This document shows positions 16,102 to 24,302 of a DNA stretch of 64,000 nt, in pieces. Source of the DNA: DASUBV01 sp036510065 (GTDB lineage Bacteria; Actinomycetota; Actinomycetes; Streptosporangiales; Streptosporangiaceae); assembly GCA_036510065.1 (NCBI GenBank), contig DATCEO010000099.1:1-64000 (forward strand), read 5' to 3'. How positions within the stretch are numbered: the stretch's first letter is position 1; every line of letters begins with the position of its first letter. A model generated the notes under the pieces. It ran no database searches. It was not told the origin of the DNA and saw nothing but the letters and a program-made list of their open reading frames with translations. The translations under genes and the position numbers were made by a program.

Positions 16102-16637
16102 CCTCCCCCGCGCGCGCCGCCGACACGATCAGCCTGCAGGGCAACTACGCGGGCTCGGTCTCGCGGTTTGCCGCCTATGCCATCGACCTCGCGATCTCCT
16201 CGGCCGTGTTTGCCCTCGCGCTGACGGTCATCTCGTTCGCGGCGAAGGTCGTGACGGGCCAGTCGATCAACTGGAACCGGGGAAGCATCGCCCTGGGGGT
16301 TCTCTTCTTCGTCTGGGAGCTGACTTACCTGGGGTACTCATGGGCGGCCAGCGGCCGGAGCCCCGGCATGGCGGTGCTGGGCGTGCGCGTCGTCCGGCTA
16401 GACGGCGCGGCTCTCGAAACGCGCCGGGCCGTCGTGCGCGCGCTAGCCTTCCCGCTCAGCTTCCTCTTTTTCGGCCTCGGGCTAGCCGGAATCGTCGTCC
16501 AGCGGGAGCACCGGGCGCTGCACGACCTTATTGCCGGCACCGCGGTGGTCTATTCCTGGGATGCCCGGGCCGCCCGGCTCAGGTCTCTTGCCCATGAGGC
16601 TCGCGATCCGGCAGGCTCACGGCCGACCTCGGGCTAG
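16098..16637 (+). CDS. RDD-family membrane protein
   Basis: A 179-residue integral membrane protein of the RDD family, whose members include proposed ion or small-molecule transporters. Three hydrophobic segments (about 26-50, 63-82, 115-133) follow the conserved start YAGSVSRFAAYAIDLAI; the second half has SPGMAVLGVRVVRLDG and the terminal REHRALHDLIAGTAVVY typical of RDD domains. The ATG overlaps the upstream repeat-protein stop. It shares the upstream palindrome at 15240-15258. Confidence 0.85.
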   Translation: MTSPARAADTISLQGNYAGSVSRFAAYAIDLAISSAVFALALTVISFAAKVVTGQSINWNRGSIALGVLFFVWELTYLGYSWAASGRSPGMAVLGVRVVRLDGAALETRRAVVRALAFPLSFLFFGLGLAGIVVQREHRALHDLIAGTAVVYSWDARAARLRSLAHEARDPAGSRPTSG

Positions 16638-16752
16638 CCGCGAGGATGTCGGTGCTGAGGCCAGGATCCACGCCGGGGACAGCAGCTCCACCCAGGATGA
16701 GATGTCCATGCCGACCAGCAGGATCAGCGCGGTGCCGAGCCCGGCGCATCGG

Positions 16753-17577
16753 TCATTGCGGGTCGCTGGTGGCCCGCAGCGCGCGCAGGGACGCCTCGAA
16801 GGACTCCAGGCGGCTGCGGACTATCGCGGCCTGCCCGGAGCCGGCCCCGGCCGGGGCACGCTCGGCGTCCATGGCCGACCGGATGACCTGGAGCCACGCG
16901 AGCGTATCGGCGACAACGGCGCGATCGTCCTCGTCCACGGCGGCCTCGCGCAGCGCATAGAGCGTCTGGGCCAGGTCATCCGCGCGGCGCTGGATGTCAG
17001 ACCAGCGTGCCCCGGCATCGTCGGCGGCCAGCGCGGCCGGCGTCTCCGCGACACTCATCGCGTCGTACAGCGCGGCGCCTTTGGCGTAGGCGTCGATGAC
17101 CTGGGACCGCCAGCTGGCCGCCGTGGACTTCCGGCCGGATGACCGGCGGACCAGCAGGACAATGCCGATGACCACGATCACACCCAGCAGGATCCAGGGC
17201 CAGATGACGACGGAATCGCCGGCCGGTGCGGCCTCGCTGCTCGGCTGCACGGACGGCGCGAGCGGCGCTGCCGCGCTGCTGGGCAGCACCGTCGGGGCGG
17301 CCGCGGTCGGCTGCGCTGGGCTGCTCGGCTGCGCCGTCAGCGTGGGCGCGACCGTACTGGGGGTGACCGCCGGCGCGCCGCCAGCCGGCACCGACGCGCT
17401 CTTGCTGGGCAGTGCGGGCGCGCTGGGCTGGGCGGTGACACTCCGGCTGGGCAGGGAGATCCCCGAGCGGGTGGACGAGGCGCCGCCGATCGAGCCACTG
17501 CCCCCGCAGCCCGCCACCACGCAGCCGAGCACCACGAGTGCTGCCGGAAGGAAAAGGCTCCGGTTCAAGCGCCGCAT
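16753..17577 (-). CDS. Lipoprotein/TM protein with Ser-Ala-Pro linker, unknown function
   Basis: A 274-residue protein. Residues 1-24 are a lipoprotein signal with lipobox VAGC (C24). A long Ser/Ala/Pro low-complexity extracytoplasmic linker (25-120) ends in a TM helix (about 126-143) with basic RRSSGRK after it. The cytoplasmic 130 residues are helical, with WRSQVIDAYAKGAALYDAM and several acidic/basic heptad-like stretches. I do not recognise the family. The combination of lipid anchor, linker and TM helix suggests a sensor or spanning protein across the cell-wall space. A weak copy of the palindrome lies 87 nt upstream. Confidence 0.75.
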   Translation of the reverse strand: MRRLNRSLFLPAALVVLGCVVAGCGGSGSIGGASSTRSGISLPSRSVTAQPSAPALPSKSASVPAGGAPAVTPSTVAPTLTAQPSSPAQPTAAAPTVLPSSAAAPLAPSVQPSSEAAPAGDSVVIWPWILLGVIVVIGIVLLVRRSSGRKSTAASWRSQVIDAYAKGAALYDAMSVAETPAALAADDAGARWSDIQRRADDLAQTLYALREAAVDEDDRAVVADTLAWLQVIRSAMDAERAPAGAGSGQAAIVRSRLESFEASLRALRATSDPQ

Positions 17578-17663
17578 GCCTGATCCTTCCGCGCGTGGTG
17601 AGGCGTTACCTAACGCCGAGCTGGGACATCGCCACCAGGATGGTGCGCCCGGGGGGCCGGTGC

Positions 17664-17682
17664 CTCACCCGTCGCGGGGGAC
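17664..17682. promoter_or_regulatory. Regulon palindrome, site T (degenerate)
   Basis: CTCACCC-GTCGC-GGGGGAC: perfect left half, weaker right half, normal 5-nt spacer, 87 nt before the lipoprotein gene at 17577. Confidence 0.45.
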
Positions 17683-17695
17683 CCTGGGGGCATAA

Positions 17696-17711
17696 GGGCG
17701 GTTTGCCGCCC
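17696..17711. terminator. Possible terminator after FGE gene
   Basis: Arms GGGCGG and CCGCCC around TTTG lie just past the stop of the minus-strand FGE gene; the following minus-strand bases are only mildly T-rich (CTTAT). Confidence 0.35.
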
Positions 17712-17722
17712 GCGCCAGTCTG

Positions 17723-18775
17723 CTAGCTGGCCGGCGGCCCGCCGCGACTGATGCAGCGGAAGCCGAGATGGCAGGTGGCGGTGTCCACGGCCTCGCCCTG
17801 GCGGGCGGCCGGCCGGTAGCGCAGGCAGTAACTAGGCGCGCACAGGTGCGAGCCGCCCTTGATGACCCGGCGCGGAATGGCTGCTCCGGGCTCCGCGGCG
17901 GCCGCGCCGGGCACCGGAGCGCTGACCCGCGGGTTGCGCGGCGCGCAGCAGGCGTCGGCGGCGTCGGCCTGATGGCCGGGGGTGAAAAAGTCGCAGGTCC
18001 ATTCCCAGACGTTGCCGGTCATGTCCTGCAGACCGTAGCCATTGGCGGGGAACGACCCTGCGGGCGAGGTGCCCTCGTACCCGTCAGTGAGCAGGTTCTG
18101 CCAGGGAAACGCGCCCTGCCAGGTATTGGCCATCATCGCCCCGGCCGGCGCGAACTCATCGCCCCAGGAGTAGACGGCGCCGTCGAGCCCGCCCCGCGCC
18201 GCGTATTCCCATTCGGCCTCGGTGGGCATTTCCTTGCCCGCCCAGCCGGCATAAGCCTCGGCGTCCGCGTAGGCGACCTGGGTGACCGGGTGCTGACCGC
18301 GGTCCCGCGCGTCCTGGCCGGGGCCGAGGGGGCGCCGCCAGCTGGCGCCCGGGACGTAATCCCACCAGTTGCGGTAGTCGCGCAGGTCGACCGGGCCGGA
18401 GCTGCGCTGGAACACCAGAGACCCTGGCACGAGCAGCTCAGGATCGGCCTCCGGATAGTCGGCCGCGGCGAGCGGCCGCTCGGCCACGGTCACGTACCCG
18501 GTCGCCGTCACAAAACGGCGGAAGTCCGCTACCGTCACCGGCCGCCGGTCCATCCAGAACCCGTCCACGGCCACCCGGTGCACGGGCCGTTCCTCGGGAT
18601 AGAAGTCGGCCGAGCCCATCCGGAAGGTGCCGCCGGGAATCCACGCCATGGTCCGGCGCGGATCCGGTGCCCGCTTCCCGGCCCGGGCCTTCCCCGCCCG
18701 GCGGTTCCCGGCCTGGGCCGCCCCGGCTGCCTGACCCCTGGTCGCGGCTGGTGATGAAGAACTCGCTGTCGACAT
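17723..18775 (-). CDS. Formylglycine-generating enzyme (sulfatase activator)
   Basis: Copper-dependent oxidase that converts the cysteine of C-x-P-x-R in type I sulfatases to formylglycine. The 350-residue protein has MAWIPGGTFRMGS, the EWEYAARGG motif, GNVWEWTCDFF and the decisive KGGSHLCAPSYCLRYRPAAR segment whose two cysteines (about residues 312 and 317) are the paired active-site cysteines of true FGEs, then GFRC at the end. I choose the ATG at 18775 because GGGAG lies 10 nt before it; an ATG at 18784 is the alternative. A CSPTR sulfatase, a likely substrate, begins at 62752. The palindrome at 18839-18857 lies 64 nt upstream. Confidence 0.92.
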   Translation of the reverse strand: MSTASSSSPAATRGQAAGAAQAGNRRAGKARAGKRAPDPRRTMAWIPGGTFRMGSADFYPEERPVHRVAVDGFWMDRRPVTVADFRRFVTATGYVTVAERPLAAADYPEADPELLVPGSLVFQRSSGPVDLRDYRNWWDYVPGASWRRPLGPGQDARDRGQHPVTQVAYADAEAYAGWAGKEMPTEAEWEYAARGGLDGAVYSWGDEFAPAGAMMANTWQGAFPWQNLLTDGYEGTSPAGSFPANGYGLQDMTGNVWEWTCDFFTPGHQADAADACCAPRNPRVSAPVPGAAAAEPGAAIPRRVIKGGSHLCAPSYCLRYRPAARQGEAVDTATCHLGFRCISRGGPPAS

Positions 18776-18838
18776 GCCGCGCATGCTCCCGATTCTCGTG
18801 ACCCGGCACCGACGTTAGGCGCGGCCGACCGGATGGGC

Positions 18839-18857
18839 ACCACCCGCAGGGGGTGAG
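18839..18857. promoter_or_regulatory. Regulon palindrome, site B (divergent FGE / SulP)
   Basis: ACCACCC-GCAGG-GGGTGAG, 64 nt from the FGE start and 93 nt from the SulP start, so one site serves two divergent genes. CATATG at 18883-18888 is a possible -10 for the SulP side. Confidence 0.7.
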
Positions 18858-18949
18858 GCACGGCCGGACCGCCGCGCCCGATCATATGAGATGCCTCGTC
18901 CGACAACTCCCCGGTAGTCCGGCGTGGTCCAGCCGGATGGAGCAGACGG

Positions 18950-20644
18950 ATGACCCGCGTATTCCGGTCCACAGTGGCAACTGCTGGCCGCTGGCTGCGC
19001 TCGGTCGGGCCGCAGCGGGCCAGCCTGCGCGCCGACATCCTGGCCGGCCTGCCGGGTGCGATCAGCAGCGTGCCGGACGGGATGGCGGCCGCGGTCCTGG
19101 CCGGGGTCAACCCGGTCCAGGGCCTGTACGCGAGCTTCTCCGGCCGCATCGCGGGCGGCCTCAGCTCGCATACCCGGATGATGGTGATCACGACCACCTC
19201 CGCCGCCGCGCTCGCCGCGGGCTCCGCGCTGCAGGCCATCCCCGCGGACCGGCGGCCGGACGCCGTCGCCCTCCTCGCGATCCTTGTCGGCGTGCTGCTG
19301 GCCGCCGCCGGCATCGTGCGCCTCGGCCGGTATACGCGGTTCGTCTCCTACTCGGTGATGATCGGATTCCTCACCGGCATCTCGGTCAACATCGCGTGCG
19401 GCCAGCTGGCCGACCTGACCGGGGCGCCGGCGCAGGGCAGCTTCCCGCTGGCCAAGGCGGTTAACGTCCTCGTCCATCCCGGCGCCATCAACCTGCCGTC
19501 GCTGGCGACCGGGCTCAGCGCGCTGGCGATCCTGCTGATCCTGGCCCGGACCAGGGTGCGGGTCCTGAGCGCGCTGGTCGCGCTGGTCATCCCCACGGTG
19601 ATCGTTGCCCTGGCGGGCGCCGGCAGTGTGGCCCGGGTCGGCGATCAGGGCGACATCCCGGGCGGCATCCCGCTCCCGCACCTGCCCGATGTCAGGCTCC
19701 TGTCGGCCAGCCTGGTCACCGGCGCGCTGGCCATCGCGGCCATCGTCCTGGTCCAGGGGGCCGGGGTGGCCGAGGCGGCCCCGAATCCCCGCGGCGAGCA
19801 GGCCAACCCGAACCAGGACATCATCGCCCAGGGCGCTGGCAACCTGCTCGCGGGTTTCTTCCGCGGCATCCCGGTGGGCGGCTCCGTCGGCCAGACCGCG
19901 CTCAACGTGGCCGTCGGCGGGCGGAGCCGGTGGGCGGCGATCTGGTCAGGCGTGTGGATGATCGTGATCCTGGTCATCTTCTCCGGGCTGGTCAGGAAGA
20001 TCGCGGTTCCGACGCTCGGGGCCATCCTCATCTTCGCCGCGGTCAGCTCGCTGCAGCCCGGTGAGATCACCACCATCCTGCGGACCGGGCGCATTTCCCA
20101 GGTCGCGGTCATCACCACCTTCGCGGCCACGCTGTTCCTGCCGGTCGCCGCGGCGGTAGGCATCGGCGTCGCGCTGTCCTTGCTGCTGCAGCTGAACCAG
20201 GAAGCCATGGACCTCACCGTGGTCGAGCTGGTGCCGCGCGATGACGGGCTCTTCGAGGAGCACCCGCCTCCGGCCACCCTGACCAGCCATCATGTCACGG
20301 TCTTGGATGTGCACGGGAGCCTGCTCTATGCGGGATCCCGGACCCTGGAGGCTCATCTGCCCGACCTGGCCGGCGCGGCGGAGCCCGTCGTCGTCCTCCG
20401 ACTGCGGGGCCGCACGTCGCTGGGCGCGACCTTCGTTAAGGTGGTCGCCGGCTACGCCGACCGCCTGGCCGACTGCGGCGGGCGGCTCTACCTCAGCGGC
20501 CTGGAGCCCGACCTGTCCGAGCAGCTGCGCCGCACCGGGCATGTGGACGGACCGGTGCGCGTCTTCGATGCCACGCCAGTGCTCGGCGAGGCGACCAGGG
20601 CGGCCAGCCAGGACGCGCAGTCCTGGCTGGTCAGGAGCAAATAG
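18950..20644 (+). CDS. SulP-family anion transporter with STAS domain
   Basis: A 564-residue membrane transporter of the SLC26/SulP family, carrying sulfate, bicarbonate or other anions. The core opens with LRADILAGLPGAISSVPDGMA and VNPVQGLYASFSGRIAGG, and continues through about 12 hydrophobic helices, including the IPVGGSVGQTALNVAVGGRS segment. A cytoplasmic STAS domain occupies about 440-560 (HHVTVLDVHGSLLYAGSRTLE). GGAG precedes the ATG by about 8 nt. Divergent from FGE and sharing its palindrome, so sulfate released by the sulfatase is a tempting substrate, but bicarbonate is equally possible. Confidence 0.85.
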   Translation: MTRVFRSTVATAGRWLRSVGPQRASLRADILAGLPGAISSVPDGMAAAVLAGVNPVQGLYASFSGRIAGGLSSHTRMMVITTTSAAALAAGSALQAIPADRRPDAVALLAILVGVLLAAAGIVRLGRYTRFVSYSVMIGFLTGISVNIACGQLADLTGAPAQGSFPLAKAVNVLVHPGAINLPSLATGLSALAILLILARTRVRVLSALVALVIPTVIVALAGAGSVARVGDQGDIPGGIPLPHLPDVRLLSASLVTGALAIAAIVLVQGAGVAEAAPNPRGEQANPNQDIIAQGAGNLLAGFFRGIPVGGSVGQTALNVAVGGRSRWAAIWSGVWMIVILVIFSGLVRKIAVPTLGAILIFAAVSSLQPGEITTILRTGRISQVAVITTFAATLFLPVAAAVGIGVALSLLLQLNQEAMDLTVVELVPRDDGLFEEHPPPATLTSHHVTVLDVHGSLLYAGSRTLEAHLPDLAGAAEPVVVLRLRGRTSLGATFVKVVAGYADRLADCGGRLYLSGLEPDLSEQLRRTGHVDGPVRVFDATPVLGEATRAASQDAQSWLVRSK

Positions 20645-20695
20645 CAGCAGGCCGGGCTGGCCACCAGGTGCATGGCGGCCGGCCCGGCCTGCTGC
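20644..20695. terminator. Bidirectional terminator-like hairpin
   Basis: Perfect 14-bp arms GCAGCAGGCCGGGC and GCCCGGCCTGCTGC with a 24-nt loop lie immediately after the SulP stop and before the end of the convergent DUF1269 gene. Confidence 0.6.
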
Positions 20696-20788
20696 CCCCA
20701 GGCCCCCCGGCGGCCTGGCGAGGCTGGCGTTATTACTCGGGCCGGCCGGAGCCGGACGAGACGCCAGACGGGTAACGGAATCGCTGGC

Positions 20789-21280
20789 CTACGCGGCTCC
20801 GCCGTGCAGGGCATCCTGGAGGTCCTTCTCGCCGTCCTTGGACAGCGAGGTCTTCAGCACGGTTCCGCCGAACTTGCTCATGGCCTCGACGGCCTTGTCC
20901 GGGGTGACCTTCTCCAGCATCAGGAACAGCGCCGAGCTGCCCGGCGTCAGCATCCCCCGGACCTGCTCCTGGAACTGGGCGTCGATGCCTGACTTGGCCA
21001 CCTTGCCCATCAGGGCGCCGAGCCCGGCGCCGACGGCGATCCCGACGACCGGGACGAAGAACAGGACCCCGAACAGCAGTCCCCAGAACATGCCCCAGGT
21101 GGCCCCGGATCCCACCAGGTGGTGGTGGGTATGGACGTGGTACTTGCCGTCGGCGTCGCGCACGATCACGGCGATGGCGTCCGGCTCGATGATGAGGTCG
21201 TGAGCCAGCTGTCGTGCTTCATCCGCGGCGGCTTCCGCCGTTGCCTCGTCCGGGTAACCGATCGCGATCAGATCAGCCAT
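20789..21280 (-). CDS. DUF1269 membrane protein
   Basis: A 163-residue DUF1269 protein. The N-terminal 58 residues form a soluble alpha/beta region (ADLIAIGYPDEATAEAAADEARQL, then AIAVIVRDADGKYHVHTHHH with a His cluster). A Gly-rich hydrophobic hairpin follows (GATWGMFWGLLFGVLFFVPVVGIAVGAGLGALMG), and the C-terminal part has the SSALFLMLEKVTPDKAVEAM block. Members are stress-associated membrane proteins of unknown activity. The palindrome at 21344-21362 is 64 nt upstream. Confidence 0.85.
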   Translation of the reverse strand: MADLIAIGYPDEATAEAAADEARQLAHDLIIEPDAIAVIVRDADGKYHVHTHHHLVGSGATWGMFWGLLFGVLFFVPVVGIAVGAGLGALMGKVAKSGIDAQFQEQVRGMLTPGSSALFLMLEKVTPDKAVEAMSKFGGTVLKTSLSKDGEKDLQDALHGGAA

Positions 21281-21343
21281 GCCTTCACTTCTCCTTCTGC
21301 TCGGGTCAGCAGGCTCACTTCACCGCTCCGGCCGCGGCCACGC

Positions 21344-21362
21344 ACCACCCGCCGTGGGTGAT
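21344..21362. promoter_or_regulatory. Regulon palindrome, site C
   Basis: ACCACCC-GCCGT-GGGTGAT, 64 nt from the DUF1269 start and 68 nt from the Wbl start. Confidence 0.7.
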
Positions 21363-21376
21363 CTCTCCGCAATGCG

Positions 21377-21395
21377 CTCACCCTCCGGGAGTGAG
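21377..21395. promoter_or_regulatory. Regulon palindrome, site D
   Basis: CTCACCC-TCCGG-GAGTGAG, 33 bp centre-to-centre (about three helical turns) from site C and 35 nt before the Wbl start. A doubled site in one divergent promoter region. Confidence 0.65.
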
Positions 21396-21429
21396 GCGGG
21401 CGGCTGCGATCAACGCCAGTGTGGGAGGG

Positions 21430-21735
21430 GTGACACAGCCTGCCGACCGCGACTGGATGCCCCGAGGCGCCTGCCATGGCGAGGACCCCGAGCTGTTCTT
21501 TCCCATTACGGGAGCGGGGGCCGCGCAGCGGCAGATCGCCGCGGCCAAGGCGGTCTGCCTGCGCTGCACGGTCCGGGGGCCGTGCCTGTCGTATGCGCTC
21601 AAGACCAGCCCCGACGGCATCTGGGGCGGGACGACGCCGGACGAACGGCTCCGCGCGCGGAGGTCGCTGTCCGCCGCCAGCCGGCCGAAGGACCGCATCG
21701 CTCAGGGCCGCGGAGGGCGCGGGGGCCCGTTTTGA
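21430..21735 (+). CDS. WhiB-like (Wbl) Fe-S regulator
   Basis: A 101-residue Wbl protein, an actinobacterium-specific 4Fe-4S transcription factor that responds to O2, NO or redox state and works with sigma factors. The four cluster cysteines are visible in RGACHGED and VCLRC-x5-C (VCLRCTVRGPCLSYAL), followed by the turn GIWGGTTPDERLRARR and a basic tail. The start is uncertain: the GTG at 21430 fits the usual N-terminus (TQPADRDW), with GTG 21421 and ATG 21457 as alternatives. It has two upstream palindromes and lies 92 nt before a LAL regulator read the same way. Confidence 0.88.
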   Translation: MTQPADRDWMPRGACHGEDPELFFPITGAGAAQRQIAAAKAVCLRCTVRGPCLSYALKTSPDGIWGGTTPDERLRARRSLSAASRPKDRIAQGRGGRGGPF

Positions 21736-21785
21736 TGCCGTGTGCCGGGACCGGGCCGGGGGTAACCTGAAGTAACGAGGGTGCT

Positions 21786-21803
21786 CCAGGCCCCGGCGCC
21801 TGG
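21786..21803. other. Hairpin between Wbl and LAL genes
   Basis: Arms CCAGGC and GCCTGG around CCCGGC lie 25 nt before the LAL start. It could attenuate readthrough from the Wbl gene. Confidence 0.3.
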
Positions 21804-21827
21804 GGGCCCTGATGGGGGAATGGACTC

Positions 21828-24170
21828 ATGGATGGCGACGACGGCCGGGCAGCCTCCCCGCCGGAGCAGCGAGCCCACGACGGGCTACCGCCGGGCAGCC
21901 AGCCCCAGTGTGCCGTGCCGGCCGATACCCCGGCGGCGAGGCGGGGACCGGGATTCGACTCGCCCCTGGAGACCAAGCTTCACCCCCCGGCCGCCCGGGC
22001 CGAGTGGGTGCAGCGTGAGGACCTTCTCGATCGCCTGGCCGGGCTGAGCGCCAGGCTCCTGCTGGTGGATGCCCCGGCGGGGTTCGGCAAGACCACGCTC
22101 GTCGCGCAGTGGTGCTGGCATGCGGCGGAAAGCCGCCCGTTCGCCTGGGTCTCGGTCGATGCCGCCGACAACGATCCCGGCCGGCTGTGGTGGCATGTCA
22201 TCTGCGCCCTGCGGCAGGCCTGCCCGCAGCTCGGCATGGAGAACCTCACGGCGGCCATCCGGACCCCGGCGCCCGACTTCGCGGGCACGCTACTCCCCTT
22301 GCTGATCAACGAGCTGGCCGCGATGGCGGAGCCGGTCGTGATCGTGCTGGATGACTACCACGTGATCGAGGACCGGGACTGCCACGACCAGGTCGCGTTC
22401 CTGCTGCTGCATCTTCCGGAGGCCGTCCAGCTGACCCTGATCACCCGGGTTGACCCGCCGCTGCCGCTGGCCCGGCTGCGGGCGGCCGGTGACATGGCCG
22501 AGATCGGGGTGCGCGAGCTGCGCTTCTCCGCCACCCAGGCGGCTGCGCTCGTGGCGGATGTCGCCGGCCTGGAGCTCAGCGAAGCCGACCTGGACAGCCT
22601 GACCGAGCAGACTGAGGGCTGGCCCGCGGGCATCTACCTGGCCGCGCTCTCGCTGCGCACCCACGCCTCGCCCAGCGACTTCATCCGGCAGTTCACCGGG
22701 GAAAGCCGCTTCGTCGGTGACTTCCTGGCCGAGGAGGTGCTCCGGGGCCAGCCGGCCGAGGTCCGGCAGTTCCTGGCCCGGACCTCCATTCTCAGCCGGC
22801 TCCAGGCCTCCCTGGTTGACTCCGTGCTCGAGTCGGCCAACGCGGCCGAGGTCATGAGCCTGCTCGAGCGGGAGAACCTGTTCGTCGTGCCGCTGGACGA
22901 CAGCCGGCAGTGGTTCCGGTATCACCATCTGTTCGCCCAGGTACTCCGCGGCGAGCTCGACCGGACCGAGCCGGAGATTATCCACGCGCTGCACGAGCGG
23001 GCCAGTGCCTGGCACGCGAGATCCGGCTCGGCCGACGAGGCTGTCCATCACGCCTACGCCGCAGGGGATCCCGCCGCGGTCATCGACATCATCTCGACGA
23101 ACTGGTTCGCCTACATCGGCGCCGGCCAGGTGGCCACCGTCCGCGGCTGGCTGAGCCTGCTCGGGGACGGCATCGTCAGCGTCCATCCGCACGCGGTGCA
23201 CTGCGCGGCGTGGACCGCCGCCCTGTCCGGCGACCGCGAATCACTGCGGCGCTGGCTGCCGCTCCTGGAGGGGAGCCCGCATGAAGGGAGGCTCCCGGAC
23301 GGCGTGTCCTCGATGCAGGCATCGGCGGCGCTCCTGCGCGGCACGTTCGGGTTCGACGGCATCGGCCCCATGCGCGACGCGGCCGCTCAGGCCGCCCGGC
23401 TGGAGGCGGACCCGGCGTCACCGTGGTATGCGATGGCCCGGGCCGCGTACGCGACCGCCCTCTACTGGTGCGACGACTTCGTCGCGGCCGCCGAGCAGGC
23501 TCAGTCCGCCTTGTCCAGCCCGTCGTCCGTCGGGCTCATCCGCATGCTGGCCCTGGCCACCCTGGCGCTGCTCGAGGTCGACCAGGGGCAGCTCGCGGAG
23601 GCCGAGCAGCTGGCGCGCTCGGCGCGCGAGATCGTTGCCGGCGAGGGCCTGGGCGCGGCTCCGCAGGCAGCTCTGGCTTACGCGGCCGCCGGCGCGGTGC
23701 ACGCCCGGCAGGGGCAGCTCGCCGACGCCCGGCGGGAATTCGAGCGCGCGCTGCGCATCCGGCGCCGGCACTACGGGATCAGCCCGTGGGCCACCATGGA
23801 GATCATGCTCCGGCTCGCGCCGGTGCTGCTGGACGCCGGCGACCGGCCGGCCGCGGTGGCGCTGCTGGCGGAGGCCAGGGAGCTGCTGATGTCCGCGCCG
23901 GACGGGGCGGACGCACAGCTGGAGCGGGTAGCCCGGCTCGAACGGCGGCTCGCCGGCCCTCCCAGGGCGATCCTGGCCGCACCGCTCACCGACCGCGAGC
24001 TCGCCGTGCTGCGGCTGCTGCGCGGATCCCTGTCACTGCGCGAGATCGGCCTGGAGCTCTACCTGTCGCAGAACACGATCAAGACCCACACCAAGGCCAT
24101 CTACCGCAAGCTCGGGGTCACCAGCCGGGGCGAGGCCATCGCCAAGAGCCGCGACATCGACATCCTCTAG
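21828..24170 (+). CDS. LAL-type (MalT-like) LuxR regulator 1
   Basis: A 780-residue signal-transduction ATPase with C-terminal LuxR HTH. Walker A APAGFGKTT lies at about 82-90, the Walker B region in VVIVLDDYHVI, the STAND-type LITRVDPPLPLARLR follows, then winged-helix RYHHLFAQVLR and TPR-like helices, ending in LTDRELAVLRLL with recognition helix SQNTIKTHTKAIYRKLGV. Such proteins multimerise on ligand and ATP and activate promoters. ATG follows GGGGGA by about 9 nt. It is closest in the window to the LAL at 30865-33123 (shared NDPGRLWWHV and DDYH blocks). No palindrome copy precedes it directly. Confidence 0.9.
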   Translation: MDGDDGRAASPPEQRAHDGLPPGSQPQCAVPADTPAARRGPGFDSPLETKLHPPAARAEWVQREDLLDRLAGLSARLLLVDAPAGFGKTTLVAQWCWHAAESRPFAWVSVDAADNDPGRLWWHVICALRQACPQLGMENLTAAIRTPAPDFAGTLLPLLINELAAMAEPVVIVLDDYHVIEDRDCHDQVAFLLLHLPEAVQLTLITRVDPPLPLARLRAAGDMAEIGVRELRFSATQAAALVADVAGLELSEADLDSLTEQTEGWPAGIYLAALSLRTHASPSDFIRQFTGESRFVGDFLAEEVLRGQPAEVRQFLARTSILSRLQASLVDSVLESANAAEVMSLLERENLFVVPLDDSRQWFRYHHLFAQVLRGELDRTEPEIIHALHERASAWHARSGSADEAVHHAYAAGDPAAVIDIISTNWFAYIGAGQVATVRGWLSLLGDGIVSVHPHAVHCAAWTAALSGDRESLRRWLPLLEGSPHEGRLPDGVSSMQASAALLRGTFGFDGIGPMRDAAAQAARLEADPASPWYAMARAAYATALYWCDDFVAAAEQAQSALSSPSSVGLIRMLALATLALLEVDQGQLAEAEQLARSAREIVAGEGLGAAPQAALAYAAAGAVHARQGQLADARREFERALRIRRRHYGISPWATMEIMLRLAPVLLDAGDRPAAVALLAEARELLMSAPDGADAQLERVARLERRLAGPPRAILAAPLTDRELAVLRLLRGSLSLREIGLELYLSQNTIKTHTKAIYRKLGVTSRGEAIAKSRDIDIL

Positions 24171-24210
24171 CCAGCCCGGGACGGCCCGACGGGCTCGCGG
24201 CGGGCCGGAA

Positions 24211-24229
24211 GTCACCCACCGGGGGTGAG
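24211..24229. promoter_or_regulatory. Regulon palindrome, site E
   Basis: GTCACCC-ACCGG-GGGTGAG, 74 nt before the start of the four-TM protein gene that heads a three-gene unit. Confidence 0.7.
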
Positions 24230-24302
24230 GCACGCGGCGATCAGGTTAGCCACGGTAGAGACACGCGGCCGTCCTGCGCTGCGGGCATAGACGGAGGTCA
24301 CC

